64,000 bases of DNA from Streptomyces tagetis (GTDB lineage Bacteria > Actinomycetota > Actinomycetes > Streptomycetales > Streptomycetaceae): positions 930,001 through 994,000 of the forward strand of contig NZ_JAGPNL010000001.1 in NCBI RefSeq assembly GCF_018069565.1, given 5' to 3'. Each line of letters opens with the position of its first letter. Within the stretch, counting starts at the first letter, position 1. The position numbers and the translations under genes were made by a program. Under the pieces are notes generated by a model. It was not told where the DNA came from, did not search any database, and saw only the letters and a program-made list of their open reading frames with translations. Of this stretch, positions 1-7,576 are shown one piece after another.

Positions 1-372
1 CCCCGCTTTCTGCACCAGACCCGCACCGTCACCGGCACCGGCCGGCACGGCACCGACGACCTCGGCGAGGCCGTCGCCGGCGGCGCCCTGCCCGACACCG
101 CGCCCTGGCGCTCCCACTTCCACGTCCCCCTCCACGCGGCCCCCGCCGCACCGCTCACCTCCACCCTCCCCGTCCTGCGCACCGCCCTGGCCCGCCTCGT
201 CGGCGGCCCCCACCCGCTCACCCGCCACCTGGAGGTCGAGACCTACACCTGGCAGGCCCTCCCGCCCGAACTGCGGCCCCGTGCCCGCGCCCAGCTCACC
301 GAGGGGATCGCCGCCGAACTCACCCTCGCCCGCGACCTGCTGACCGACCTCGGCCTGAAGGAACTGCCATGA
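1..372 (+). CDS. eboE: EboE-like protein, C-terminal part (gene enters from the left)
   Basis: The frame is open from the first base and ends at a TGA, giving the last 123 residues of a protein. The segment HFHVPLH followed by LEVETYTW is what I associate with the C-terminal half of EboE, a TIM-barrel (xylose-isomerase-like) protein of the Ebo cluster. That cluster is thought to help move precursors of secondary metabolites to the cell envelope. The stop overlaps the next start codon (ATGA), so the two genes are translationally coupled. The neighbouring phosphodiesterase-family gene also occurs in Ebo clusters, which supports the name. The N-terminus, and any eboA-D genes, lie outside the window. 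The family call rests on remembered motifs. Confidence 0.68.
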   Translation, partial: PRFLHQTRTVTGTGRHGTDDLGEAVAGGALPDTAPWRSHFHVPLHAAPAAPLTSTLPVLRTALARLVGGPHPLTRHLEVETYTWQALPPELRPRARAQLTEGIAAELTLARDLLTDLGLKELP

Positions 373-1757
373 CCCGGCCCGACGGGCCCACCCCCCTCCT
401 GGTCCTGGACGTCGTCGGCCTCACCCCCCGCCTCCTCGACCACATGCCCCACCTCAGGGCCCTCTCCCGCTCCGGCTCCCACGCCCCCCTCGGCACCGTC
501 CTGCCCGCCGTCACCTGCGCCGCCCAGTCCACCTTCCTCACCGGCCTCCCGCCCTCCGGGCACGGCGTCGTCGGCAACGGCTGGTACTTCCGCGAACTCG
601 GCGACGTCCTGCTCTGGCGCCAGCACAACGGCCTCGTCTCCGGCGACAAGCTCTGGGACGCCGCCCGCCGCGCCCACCCCGGCTACACCGTCGCCAACAT
701 CTGCTGGTGGTACGCGATGGGCGCCGACACCGACATCACCGTCACCCCCCGCCCCGTCTACTACGCCGACGGCCGCAAGGAACCCGACTGCTACACCCGC
801 CCCCCGGACCTCCACGACGAACTCACCGCACGATTCGGCACCTTCCCGCTCTTCCACTTCTGGGGGCCCGGCGCGGACCTCGTCTCCAGCCAGTGGATCA
901 TCGACGCGACCCGTCACATCCAGCGCACCCGCCGGCCCGACCTGACCCTGTGCTACCTCCCTCACCTCGACTACGACCTCCAGCGGTACGGTCCCGACGA
1001 CCCCCGCTCCCTGCGCGCCGCCGCCGACCTCGACGCGGCCATGGCCCCGCTCCTGGACGACGCCCGAGCCGAGGGCCGCACCGTCGTCGTCCTCTCCGAG
1101 TACGGCATCACCCCCGTCAGCCGGCCCGTGGACATCAACCGCGCCCTGCGCCGCGCCGGACTGCTGGAGGTGCACACGCAGGACGGCATGGAGTACCTCG
1201 ACCCGATGGCCTCCCGTGCCTTCGCCGTCGCCGACCACCAGATCGCCCACGTCTACGTGCGCCGCCCCGAGGACCACGACGCCGTCCGCGAGGCCCTCGA
1301 CGGACTGCCCGGCCTTGAGCGGCTCCTCGACGACGAGGGCAAGAAGGCCCACCGGCTCGACCACCCCCGCGCCGGCGAACTCGTCGCCGTCGCCGAACCC
1401 GACGCCTGGTTCACGTACTACTACTGGCTCGACGACGACCGCGCGCCCGACTTCGCGCAGCTCGTCGAGATCCACCGCAAACCCGGCTACGACCCGGTCG
1501 AACTGTTCATGGACCCCCACGACCCCTATGTCAGGGTCAAGGCGGCCACGGCGCTCGCCCGCAAGAAGCTCGGCATGCGCTACCGCATGGCGGTCGTGCC
1601 CCTGGACGCCTCACCCATCCGTGGCAGCCACGGGCGCCTTCCCGCGAGCGACGACGACGGTCCGCTCCTCATCTGCTCCACCTCCCACTCCCTCGGCGAC
1701 CGCGTCGCGGCCACCGACGTCAAACGGCTCCTGCTCCAGCTCGCCGGACTCGGCTGA
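369..1757 (+). CDS. alkaline phosphatase superfamily protein (nucleotide pyrophosphatase/phosphodiesterase type), Ebo-cluster associated
   Basis: This 462-residue protein has the metal-site layout of type I phosphodiesterases of the alkaline phosphatase superfamily. An Asp lies in LVLDVVG (D14), a Thr nucleophile is likely in AVTCAAQSTFLTG (T49), and later come PHLDYD, LSEYG and RGSHG, which supply the second Asp/His metal ligands. There is no signal peptide, so it is probably cytoplasmic. It starts at an ATG that overlaps the upstream stop by four bases. Such enzymes hydrolyse phosphodiester or pyrophosphate bonds. The substrate here is unknown; coupling to eboE suggests a role with the metabolite handled by the Ebo system. 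Confidence in the superfamily is high, in the exact reaction low. Confidence 0.8.
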   Translation: MTRPDGPTPLLVLDVVGLTPRLLDHMPHLRALSRSGSHAPLGTVLPAVTCAAQSTFLTGLPPSGHGVVGNGWYFRELGDVLLWRQHNGLVSGDKLWDAARRAHPGYTVANICWWYAMGADTDITVTPRPVYYADGRKEPDCYTRPPDLHDELTARFGTFPLFHFWGPGADLVSSQWIIDATRHIQRTRRPDLTLCYLPHLDYDLQRYGPDDPRSLRAAADLDAAMAPLLDDARAEGRTVVVLSEYGITPVSRPVDINRALRRAGLLEVHTQDGMEYLDPMASRAFAVADHQIAHVYVRRPEDHDAVREALDGLPGLERLLDDEGKKAHRLDHPRAGELVAVAEPDAWFTYYYWLDDDRAPDFAQLVEIHRKPGYDPVELFMDPHDPYVRVKAATALARKKLGMRYRMAVVPLDASPIRGSHGRLPASDDDGPLLICSTSHSLGDRVAATDVKRLLLQLAGLG

Positions 1758-1931
1758 GGCTGACACCACGGCCCTGTACCGCCGCGCCGTACTGCGCCCG
1801 ACGGGCTCACGGTCCGTGAAGCCCGCCGGATTTCTAGCTACAGAGAGTGAAACACGCGCCACTGACAACGGCCCGCCCCGCGGCGCATCCCGCGGCATCA
1901 GGGCAGGCCACGACCCGGAAGGCAGGCACTC

Positions 1932-3173
1932 GTGACCCCGTACCCCGACCCGTCCCGCACCGACGCCACCCCGAACGGACCCGCTCCCGACGGCGCGGCC
2001 GGAGGACCGGACGACGGACTGCGCCGCGCCCTCGGCATCGGCCGCCGCGGTCTCCTCGGCACCTGCACCGCCGTCGCCGCCGGCGCCATCGCCGCCCCCG
2101 TCTTCGGCGCCGGCCCGGCCCTGGCCCATGGCGGTGGAAGAGACCACGACGGCCACGGGCACGGCCACGGCCATGGCCGCGGCGACGCCAAGGACGTCCT
2201 CGTCCCCGCCGCCAAGCGCGGCATCATCCTCTACACCGTCCGCGACGCCACCGGCCGCGACCCCCTCGCCACCGACCTGCCCTCCGGCTTCCGCGAGGTC
2301 TTCCGCCAACTGGCCCGATTCGGCTACCGCCAGGTCGAGTTCGCCGGCTACGGCCAGCACCCCAACGCCCCCGGCGGAGCCAGCCTGGAGTCCGTCGCGG
2401 GGGCCAAGCTGCTCCGCCGCTGGCTCGACGAGTACGGCCTGCGCGCCCAGGGCAACCACGGCTTCATACCGTCCTCCTGGCCGCTGACCACCGCCGACCT
2501 GGACACCTTCAAGAAGCACCTGGAGATCGCCAACATCCTCGGCCTGGCCCACATGGGCACCGGCGGCGACCCCACCGGCAGCTCCCACCGCGCCGACTGG
2601 GACGTGGCCGCCGACAAGTGGAACGCCCTCGGCCGGATCGCCCGGCGCGAGGGCATCAAGCTCTACACCCACAACCACGACGGTGCCTACGGCTTCCTGC
2701 TCGACGGCGGCCCCAAGGACGACCAGGGCCGCCCCACCCGCAGCTCCGGCATCCGCAAGCTGGAGTACTTCCTCAAGGTCACGGACCCGAAGTACGTCTG
2801 GCTGGAGATGGACGTCTTCTGGGCGCACGTCGCCCAGTACAAGTTCCACACCTACACGGCGCACGACGGCTCCACCCGGCGCGACGTCTTCGACCCCGCC
2901 GGCCTCGTCGTCCGCCACAACAAGCGCTACCCCCTCTTCCACGCCAAGGACGGCGTCGTCTCCACGACCAACGGCATGGGGTACGAGATGGTGCCCTTCG
3001 GCACCGGGGTCATCGACTACACCAGCTTCTTCTCCCGGGTCGGGGAGCGCGACTACCACCACCCGATGGTCGAGGACGACAACGCCCCGAGCGCCACCGA
3101 CCCCGGCCAGTCGCTGCGCTACGCGAAGATCAGCTACGACAACATGGCGGCCCTGCGCAGGCGCCGCCGCTAG
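1932..3173 (+). CDS. exported sugar phosphate isomerase/epimerase-like TIM-barrel protein
   Basis: A 413-residue protein with a twin-arginine-type leader: residues 37-42 read GRRGLL, followed by a hydrophobic Ala-rich stretch and a likely cleavage after ALA near residue 66. A His/Asp/Gly-rich segment (HGGGRDHDGHGHGHGHG) follows and could bind metal. The mature part matches the xylose-isomerase-like (AP_endonuc_2) fold, with YTVRD, HNHDGAYGF and WLEMDVFWAH as plausible metal-binding strands. The GTG start is preceded by GGAAGGCAG at good spacing. Related secreted proteins in Streptomyces are annotated as sugar phosphate isomerases, but the substrate is usually unknown. It stands alone between an Ebo-type pair and a convergent transporter gene. 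Confidence 0.78.
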   Translation: MTPYPDPSRTDATPNGPAPDGAAGGPDDGLRRALGIGRRGLLGTCTAVAAGAIAAPVFGAGPALAHGGGRDHDGHGHGHGHGRGDAKDVLVPAAKRGIILYTVRDATGRDPLATDLPSGFREVFRQLARFGYRQVEFAGYGQHPNAPGGASLESVAGAKLLRRWLDEYGLRAQGNHGFIPSSWPLTTADLDTFKKHLEIANILGLAHMGTGGDPTGSSHRADWDVAADKWNALGRIARREGIKLYTHNHDGAYGFLLDGGPKDDQGRPTRSSGIRKLEYFLKVTDPKYVWLEMDVFWAHVAQYKFHTYTAHDGSTRRDVFDPAGLVVRHNKRYPLFHAKDGVVSTTNGMGYEMVPFGTGVIDYTSFFSRVGERDYHHPMVEDDNAPSATDPGQSLRYAKISYDNMAALRRRRR

Positions 3174-3191
3174 ACCGCGTCCGCGAAACGG

Positions 3192-3212
3192 CCCGGCCCG
3201 GAGCGGGCCGGG
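3192..3212. terminator. GC-rich hairpin after the isomerase-like gene
   Basis: CCCGGCCCG pairs perfectly with CGGGCCGGG across a three-base GAG loop, starting 19 bases after the stop codon. It has no U-tract, which is usual for Streptomyces terminators. Confidence 0.55.
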
Positions 3213-3246
3213 TCCACCTCGCGGAGCGGGCCCGGCGACCGCACGC

Positions 3247-3308
3247 ACACGACGGCGGCCCTTCCCCTGAGCGCGGGAACGCGTCCTCGGGAAGGGCCGC
3301 CGTCGTGT
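3247..3308. terminator. very long bidirectional terminator hairpin
   Basis: A perfect 20-base inverted repeat (arms 3247-3266 and 3289-3308) encloses a 22-base loop that itself holds a small CGCG/CGCG stem. It lies between convergent genes ending at 3173 and 3347, so it can terminate both. Confidence 0.7.
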
Positions 3309-3346
3309 CGCGGGCCGCCCGGCGTGCGGCCGGCCCCGGCGTCACC

Positions 3347-4738
3347 TCACGCGCCCTCCTCACCGAGGGCGCGGGTGCCGGCCGCGCCCGCCGGCGTCGC
3401 CTTCGGCCTGCCCGGGGCCTTCAGGAACACCGCCAGCACCGCTGAGGCCAGCCCGATCGAACCGGCCAGGACGAACGCCCCCTCGTAGTCCCAGACGGAG
3501 ACGACGACCGCGCCCATCCCGGAGCCGACCAGCCCGGAGATCAGCTTCGAGCTGTACACCATGCCGTAGTTGGTGGCGTTGTTGTTCTCGCCGAAGTAGT
3601 CCGCCGTCATCGCCGCGAAGAGCGGGAAGATCGCCCCGCCGCCGAAGCCGGAGATCATGGAGCAGACCAGGAAGAACGGCATGACGCCCATCTGCCCGGA
3701 GATCAACACGCCGTACTGGGCGCTGCCCAGCACCACACAGACGATGATCAGCGTGTTGCGGCGGCCGTAGCGGTCGGAGATCCAGCCGATGACGCCGCGC
3801 CCGGTGCCGTTGACGATGGCCTTGAGGGACATCGCCGTCGCCACGATGCCGCCCGCGAAGCCCATGTCCTTGCCGAACGGCACCTGGAAGGCGATGCCGA
3901 AGATGTTGATCCCGGCCGTGCAGAGCAGGCAGAACCACATCATCCACAGGACGGGAGTGCGAGCGGCCTCCTTCGGGGTGTACTGCTTCACGGCGGGCGG
4001 GTTCTTCTCCAGCGCCCGGCGGATCTTGGGATTGTCGGTCTGCCGCAGCGGGTCGATGTTCGAGGGCCACCAGTTCTTCGGCGGGTCGCGGAAGAACCAG
4101 CCGGCCACCGCCACCACCAGGCAGAGGAAGACGCCTACCGAGGCGAGCACCGTCCGGTAGTTGCCGAGGTCCATGTAGGAGGTGAAGAGGAACACGAAGG
4201 GCACCGAGCCGTAGGCGAAACCGCCGTTGACGAAGCCCGTCTTGCCGCCCTTGCGCTCCGGATACCACTTGCCGACCATGTTCACGCAGGTCGCGTAGAC
4301 GAGGCCGGCGCCGATGCCGCTCCCCATGCCGAAGCCCAGGTACGCGACGGTCACGTGCGGCGCGTAGGCCAGGGACAGATAGCCCAGGAGGGTCCCGACC
4401 GCGCCGAGCAGCATCGCCGTGCGGGCCGGGAGCTTCCCGCTCTCCCGCAACTGCCCGGCCGGGAAGGCCACGGCCGCCTGGAAGAACACCCAGACGCCCA
4501 TCAGCCAGAAGATGTGCCCGCTGCTCCACAGATGAGCCTCGTGGAGCGTCTCCTCCGCCGACGTGAACGCGTACTCGGCGGAACTGATGCCCATCATGCC
4601 GACCCAGGGCAGGATGACCATCCACTTGCGAGGTCGTCCCATGAGGTCGATGTCGGACTCGCCGATCCGGTACACCCGACCGTTGTGGTCCCTCACCTCC
4701 CGGAAAGGGACGGAGGTCGTGAGATCGGTGGTTGTCAT
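3347..4738 (-). CDS. OFA-family MFS transporter (oxalate/formate antiporter type)
   Basis: 463 residues with about twelve membrane segments. The N-terminus has the sequence RPRKWMVILPW before the first helix, as seen in OFA-family carriers. WYPERKGGKTGFVNGGFAYGS in the middle and ISDRYGRRNT after the seventh segment are the usual MFS loops. The ATG at 4738 is chosen because the protein aligns from MTTTDL onward; the longer reading frame upstream runs through the divergent promoter region and lacks coding character. OFA members exchange organic anions such as oxalate and formate in the cytoplasmic membrane. A degenerate succinyl-CoA-synthetase-like gene faces it, which hints at carboxylate metabolism. 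The substrate is not determined. Confidence 0.83.
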   Translation of the reverse strand: MTTTDLTTSVPFREVRDHNGRVYRIGESDIDLMGRPRKWMVILPWVGMMGISSAEYAFTSAEETLHEAHLWSSGHIFWLMGVWVFFQAAVAFPAGQLRESGKLPARTAMLLGAVGTLLGYLSLAYAPHVTVAYLGFGMGSGIGAGLVYATCVNMVGKWYPERKGGKTGFVNGGFAYGSVPFVFLFTSYMDLGNYRTVLASVGVFLCLVVAVAGWFFRDPPKNWWPSNIDPLRQTDNPKIRRALEKNPPAVKQYTPKEAARTPVLWMMWFCLLCTAGINIFGIAFQVPFGKDMGFAGGIVATAMSLKAIVNGTGRGVIGWISDRYGRRNTLIIVCVVLGSAQYGVLISGQMGVMPFFLVCSMISGFGGGAIFPLFAAMTADYFGENNNATNYGMVYSSKLISGLVGSGMGAVVVSVWDYEGAFVLAGSIGLASAVLAVFLKAPGRPKATPAGAAGTRALGEEGA

Positions 4739-4896
4739 GTAGGTCAACACCCCTTGCGTTCGAAAGATCTGGCCAGCGCCCCCTGTCCATGTCCTTTCGT
4801 GCGCGCACGGGTCTCGGGGCGGACCGACGCGCACCGCCGGCCGGCCCCGCTCTCGCTCATCTCATGAACCGCCCCCCAACGGGCTCGCGTACATTG

Positions 4897-4920
4897 CATA
4901 CAGTCGACGCATACTGTATG
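4897..4920. promoter_or_regulatory. inverted/direct repeat in a divergent promoter region
   Basis: CATACAGT at 4897-4904 is the exact reverse complement of ACTGTATG at 4913-4920, with an eight-base spacer. The same bases can also be read as two direct GCATAC(A/T)GT repeats. It sits in the 298-base gap between the divergent OFA transporter and the SucC-like gene, which holds no gene of its own. The arrangement suits a dimeric regulator, possibly GntR type, acting on both promoters. The regulator is not in the window. Confidence 0.5.
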
Positions 4921-5036
4921 AAGCTCGTTTATCCCGCATCCGGTGGGTGGTGTCCAGGGGGTGTGCGGCACTTTCGTGCGCGGCGCGTGCGGTGGTGCGG
5001 CTCCCGGCGGCGCGGCGCACCGGCAAGGAGCCCGAG

Positions 5037-6197
5037 ATGGATCTGTACGAACACCAGGCGAGGCAACTCTTCGCTCGGCACGGCATCGTCGTACCGAGAG
5101 CCGAGGTCACCGACACGCCGCGACGCGCACGCGAGATCGCCCGGAGCCTCGGCGGGCGTGTCGTCGTCAAGGCCCAGGTGCGCACCGGCGGCCGGGCGAA
5201 GGCGGGCGGCGTACGCCTCGCCGCCGACCCGCCCGCCGCCGAACGCGCCGCCCGCCGCATCCTCGGCATGGAGATCAACGGCCACCCCGTGCGCTCCGTG
5301 ATGCTCGCCGAAGCCGTCGACGTCGACCGGGAGTTCAGCGTCTCCTACGTCCTCGACCGCGCGGCCGGCCACGTCCTCGCCGCCGCCTCCGCCGCGGGCG
5401 GCACGGAGATCGAGGAACTGGCCGCCCAGCGGCCCGAAGCCGTCACCCGCGTCCCCGTCGACCCCGCCGAGGGCGTGACCGCCGCAGCCGCCTGCCGGAT
5501 CGCACGCGCCGCCGGACTGCCTCCGCGCACCGTGGACGTCCTCATACGGCTCTGGCGCGTCCTGGTCCGCGAGGACGCCCTCCGCGTCGAGGTGAGCCCC
5601 CTCGCCCGCACGGCACGGGGCGCGTTCACGGCCCTCGACGGCAAGGTCACCCTCGACGACACCGCCTTCTTCCACCGCCCTGACCTCGCCCCGCAGCCGC
5701 CCGGCGACCCACTGGAGGCGCGCGCCGCCGCCCGGGGCCACGTTTACGTACGGCTGGACGGCGAGGTCGGCGTCCTCGGCGACGGCCCCGGCCGGGTCAT
5801 GTCGACGCTCGACGCGCTCGCCCGCCGGGGCGCCCGTCCCGCCGGCTTCCTCGACACCGGCGGCACCCTCACGGCCCCCGCCCTGGCCGACGCCCTCGCA
5901 CTCGTCCTCGCCGACCCGTCCGTACGGTCCGTCCTCGTGGACGTCTCCGGCGACCCCGGCGTCCCCGCCGCCGGCGAGGCGGTCACCGACGGCGTCCTCG
6001 CGGCGCTGGACCGGACCCGCCGTGCCGTCCCGGTCGTCGTCCGCCTCGCGGGTGGCCGGGCCCGCTCCATCCCGGCCGCCGCAGCGCACCCGCTGGTCGA
6101 GCACGCCGTGACCTTGGACACCGCGGCGGACCGCGCCGCGACCCTGGCCGCCGCCCCACGCCGCCGAGCCGCGCCCCCGGCCCACGGAAGAGGCTGA
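5037..6197 (+). CDS. SucC-like ATP-grasp protein (degenerate succinyl-CoA ligase beta-subunit paralogue)
   Basis: 386 residues. The N-terminal ATP-grasp half is recognisable from MDLYEHQARQLFARHGI and GGRVVVKAQVRTGGR. The C-terminal ligase half is present but altered at sites normally conserved in SucC. VEVNPL reads VEVSPL, the phosphate-loop FLDVGGGA region reads FLDTGGTL, and the NIFGG motif reads DVSGDP. The ATG at 5037 (after GGAGCCCGAG) gives the canonical N-terminus; an upstream in-frame GTG adds 30 unlikely residues. No sucD (alpha subunit) follows; the next feature is a tRNA. It may bind ATP and CoA without being a normal ligase, or act in an unusual acyl-CoA reaction linked to the divergent carboxylate transporter. 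Confidence 0.75.
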   Translation: MDLYEHQARQLFARHGIVVPRAEVTDTPRRAREIARSLGGRVVVKAQVRTGGRAKAGGVRLAADPPAAERAARRILGMEINGHPVRSVMLAEAVDVDREFSVSYVLDRAAGHVLAAASAAGGTEIEELAAQRPEAVTRVPVDPAEGVTAAAACRIARAAGLPPRTVDVLIRLWRVLVREDALRVEVSPLARTARGAFTALDGKVTLDDTAFFHRPDLAPQPPGDPLEARAAARGHVYVRLDGEVGVLGDGPGRVMSTLDALARRGARPAGFLDTGGTLTAPALADALALVLADPSVRSVLVDVSGDPGVPAAGEAVTDGVLAALDRTRRAVPVVVRLAGGRARSIPAAAAHPLVEHAVTLDTAADRAATLAAAPRRRAAPPAHGRG

Positions 6198-6251
6198 CCG
6201 GGGCCCGTGCGGAGCCACCGGGGGACAGGTGCCGAAGCGAAGGAAACGCAG

Positions 6252-6281
6252 GTGAAAGGCACTGCGAAACCTTGGTACAGT
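6252..6281 (+). promoter_or_regulatory. probable tRNA-Leu promoter
   Basis: GTGAAA at 6252-6257 and TACAGT at 6276-6281 are separated by 18 bases and lie about 50 bases before the tRNA. The -35 element is weak; the call is tentative. Confidence 0.35.
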
Positions 6282-6330
6282 TGTCCCTGTCACCGCGGGG
6301 CACACCCCGGGAAACGGCGACAGACACCTG

Positions 6331-6415
6331 GTCCGGGTGGCGGAATGGCAGACGCGCTAGCTTGAGGTGCTAGTGCCCTTTATCGGGCGTGGGGGTTCAA
6401 GTCCCCCCTCGGACA
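6331..6415 (+). tRNA. tRNA-Leu (anticodon GAG)
   Basis: A complete class II tRNA of 85 bases. The acceptor arm GTCCGGG pairs with the 3' CTCGGAC and is followed by discriminator A. The anticodon stem CTAGC/GCTAG encloses the loop TTGAGGT, giving anticodon GAG, which reads CUC/CUU leucine codons. A long variable arm follows, and the T arm GGGGG-TTCAAGT-CCCCC is intact. CCA is not encoded; the next bases are CTTCA. Confidence 0.97.
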
Positions 6416-6428
6416 CTTCAGCGAAATA

Positions 6429-6466
6429 CTGTGAGGGCCCCGACCTTGAGGTCGGGGCCCTCACAG
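6429..6466. terminator. strong perfect hairpin after tRNA-Leu
   Basis: A perfect 17-base-pair stem with the four-base loop TTGA begins 14 bases after the tRNA. It also lies just downstream of a small minus-strand ORF, so it may work in both directions. Confidence 0.85.
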
Positions 6467-6476
6467 CGTTGTGTCG

Positions 6477-6641
6477 TCATCCCGCCGACCGCCGACGGTC
6501 GGACCCTCTCGACGTGCTCCTCACGCGAGCCCCCGCGGGGTCCGCGAGTACGGCGCCGCTGTCGCCGAGCGGTCCGGCCGGACCGATCTCCAGCGCCATG
6601 ACGCAGTGCTCCCTCAAGGTGTATGCGACCTCACGCGCCAT
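6477..6641 (-). CDS. small hypothetical protein (54 aa)
   Basis: A short minus-strand frame, MAREVAYTLREHC at the start and then a Gly/Pro/Ala-rich stretch. It has good third-position G/C bias, a possible ribosome site (GGCAGGCG) and the tRNA terminator placed just after its stop. No family is recognised. It could also be the surviving end of a larger lost gene. The 300 bases between the tRNA terminator and the WXG100 gene hold nothing else that I can support. Confidence 0.32.
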   Translation of the reverse strand: MAREVAYTLREHCVMALEIGPAGPLGDSGAVLADPAGARVRSTSRGSDRRRSAG

Positions 6642-6716
6642 GTCGTCGGGTCGCCTGCCCGCCGGCTGTCCTTTCCGGGCCCGTGGTCAGGCGCCGGCCC
6701 AGAGGGTGCGCATGGG

Positions 6717-6722
6717 TAGGAT
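6717..6722 (+). promoter_or_regulatory. candidate -10 box of the toxin island
   Basis: TAGGAT fits the Streptomyces -10 consensus and lies 54 bases before the first WXG100-type start. No convincing -35 box is seen. Confidence 0.35.
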
Positions 6723-6776
6723 CACTGTGCACATGCGGCTTGTCATGCTGAGGCCACGGGGGCGGAGATACGGGGC

Positions 6777-7199
6777 ATGGGCGTACGCGGAGCAGGCGCG
6801 GGCCACGAGGGCGGCGTCGATCTGAGCGTGTCGAGCCGGGACCTCACCACACTGGCCGGCGACCTCGACGACATGCAGGAGTACCTGAACAAGCAGGTCA
6901 AACGCATGGACGCGATCGTCGACAGCATCGAGGCGGGCTGGCGGGGACCGACGGCGACGGCGTACCGGGAGTTCCATCGGGCGGCGGCCAAGGACGCCGT
7001 GCGCATCCGTGAGGTGATCCGGCACATCGAGCAGGCCGTACGTCTCAGCCGGGACGGGTTCACGGAGCAGGAGCTGGAAGTGGTGGCCCGGCTGCGGAGC
7101 GTCCAGGTGGACATCGACAGCGAGGTCGACAAGCTGTCGACGCCGAACCCGGAGACGTCCGCTTCCGCCCACCCGCGCAGCAGCCTCGACTCCTTCTGA
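6777..7199 (+). CDS. WXG100-family protein 1 of toxin island
   Basis: 140 residues, mostly helical. The central turn motif is GWRGPTATAY near residues 58-67, the W-x-G hairpin of WXG100/ESAT-6 proteins, flanked by amphipathic helices (LTTLAGDLDDMQEYLNKQ and KDAVRIREVIRHIEQAV). The ATG at 6777 is preceded by GGAG; a GTG further in (SVSSRD) is an alternative and would remove a disordered N-terminus. WXG100 proteins are secreted partners or chaperones of type VII secretion substrates. This gene opens an array with a second WXG100-like gene, an RNase-type toxin and immunity genes, so it probably aids secretion of that toxin. Confidence 0.8.
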   Translation: MGVRGAGAGHEGGVDLSVSSRDLTTLAGDLDDMQEYLNKQVKRMDAIVDSIEAGWRGPTATAYREFHRAAAKDAVRIREVIRHIEQAVRLSRDGFTEQELEVVARLRSVQVDIDSEVDKLSTPNPETSASAHPRSSLDSF

Positions 7200-7261
7200 C
7201 TCCTACGACCTCTCCGAGGCTCCCTGCCGTGACCGCGACGACACCTACGAAACGGGGAACC

Positions 7262-7576
7262 ATGCCGACCGGGAGTACGGACGACGGTCACATCACCGTC
7301 TCCTTCGCCACCCTCCGCGAGCTCGCCGCCGAACTGGAGGACATCCTCAAGAAGCTCAACGGCAGCCTGGACGACCTCCACGACCGGGTCGTGCCGGTCG
7401 TGCTGTCCTGGAAGGGGGAGGCCCGGGAGGTCTTCGTCGACAAACTCGACGAATGGGACCGCTCGGCCGAAGACCTCCAGGCGGCCCAGAAGTGGCTGCA
7501 CGAGTGCGCGACCACGAGCCACGTCAACTACGCGGCGGCGCACGAGGCGGTGCTCCGCGGCTGGGGGGCCGGTTGA
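7262..7576 (+). CDS. WXG100-family protein 2 of toxin island
   Basis: 104 residues. Two helices flank VLSWKGEAREVFVDKLDEW, where SWKG is the W-x-G turn, and the protein ends in GWGAG. The ATG at 7262 follows CGGGGAACC and is preferred to a GTG 33 bases upstream. Its stop overlaps the toxin start by one base (TGATG), so the pair is translationally coupled, as expected for a small partner that folds with the N-terminal domain of the following effector. Function as a type VII secretion partner is inferred from family and position. Confidence 0.82.
   Translation: MPTGSTDDGHITVSFATLRELAAELEDILKKLNGSLDDLHDRVVPVVLSWKGEAREVFVDKLDEWDRSAEDLQAAQKWLHECATTSHVNYAAAHEAVLRGWGAG

Noticed and set aside
6367..6825. 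Plus-strand open frame across tRNA-Leu and its terminator
   Set aside because: It overlaps a complete tRNA and a perfect hairpin, and the composition is not protein-like.
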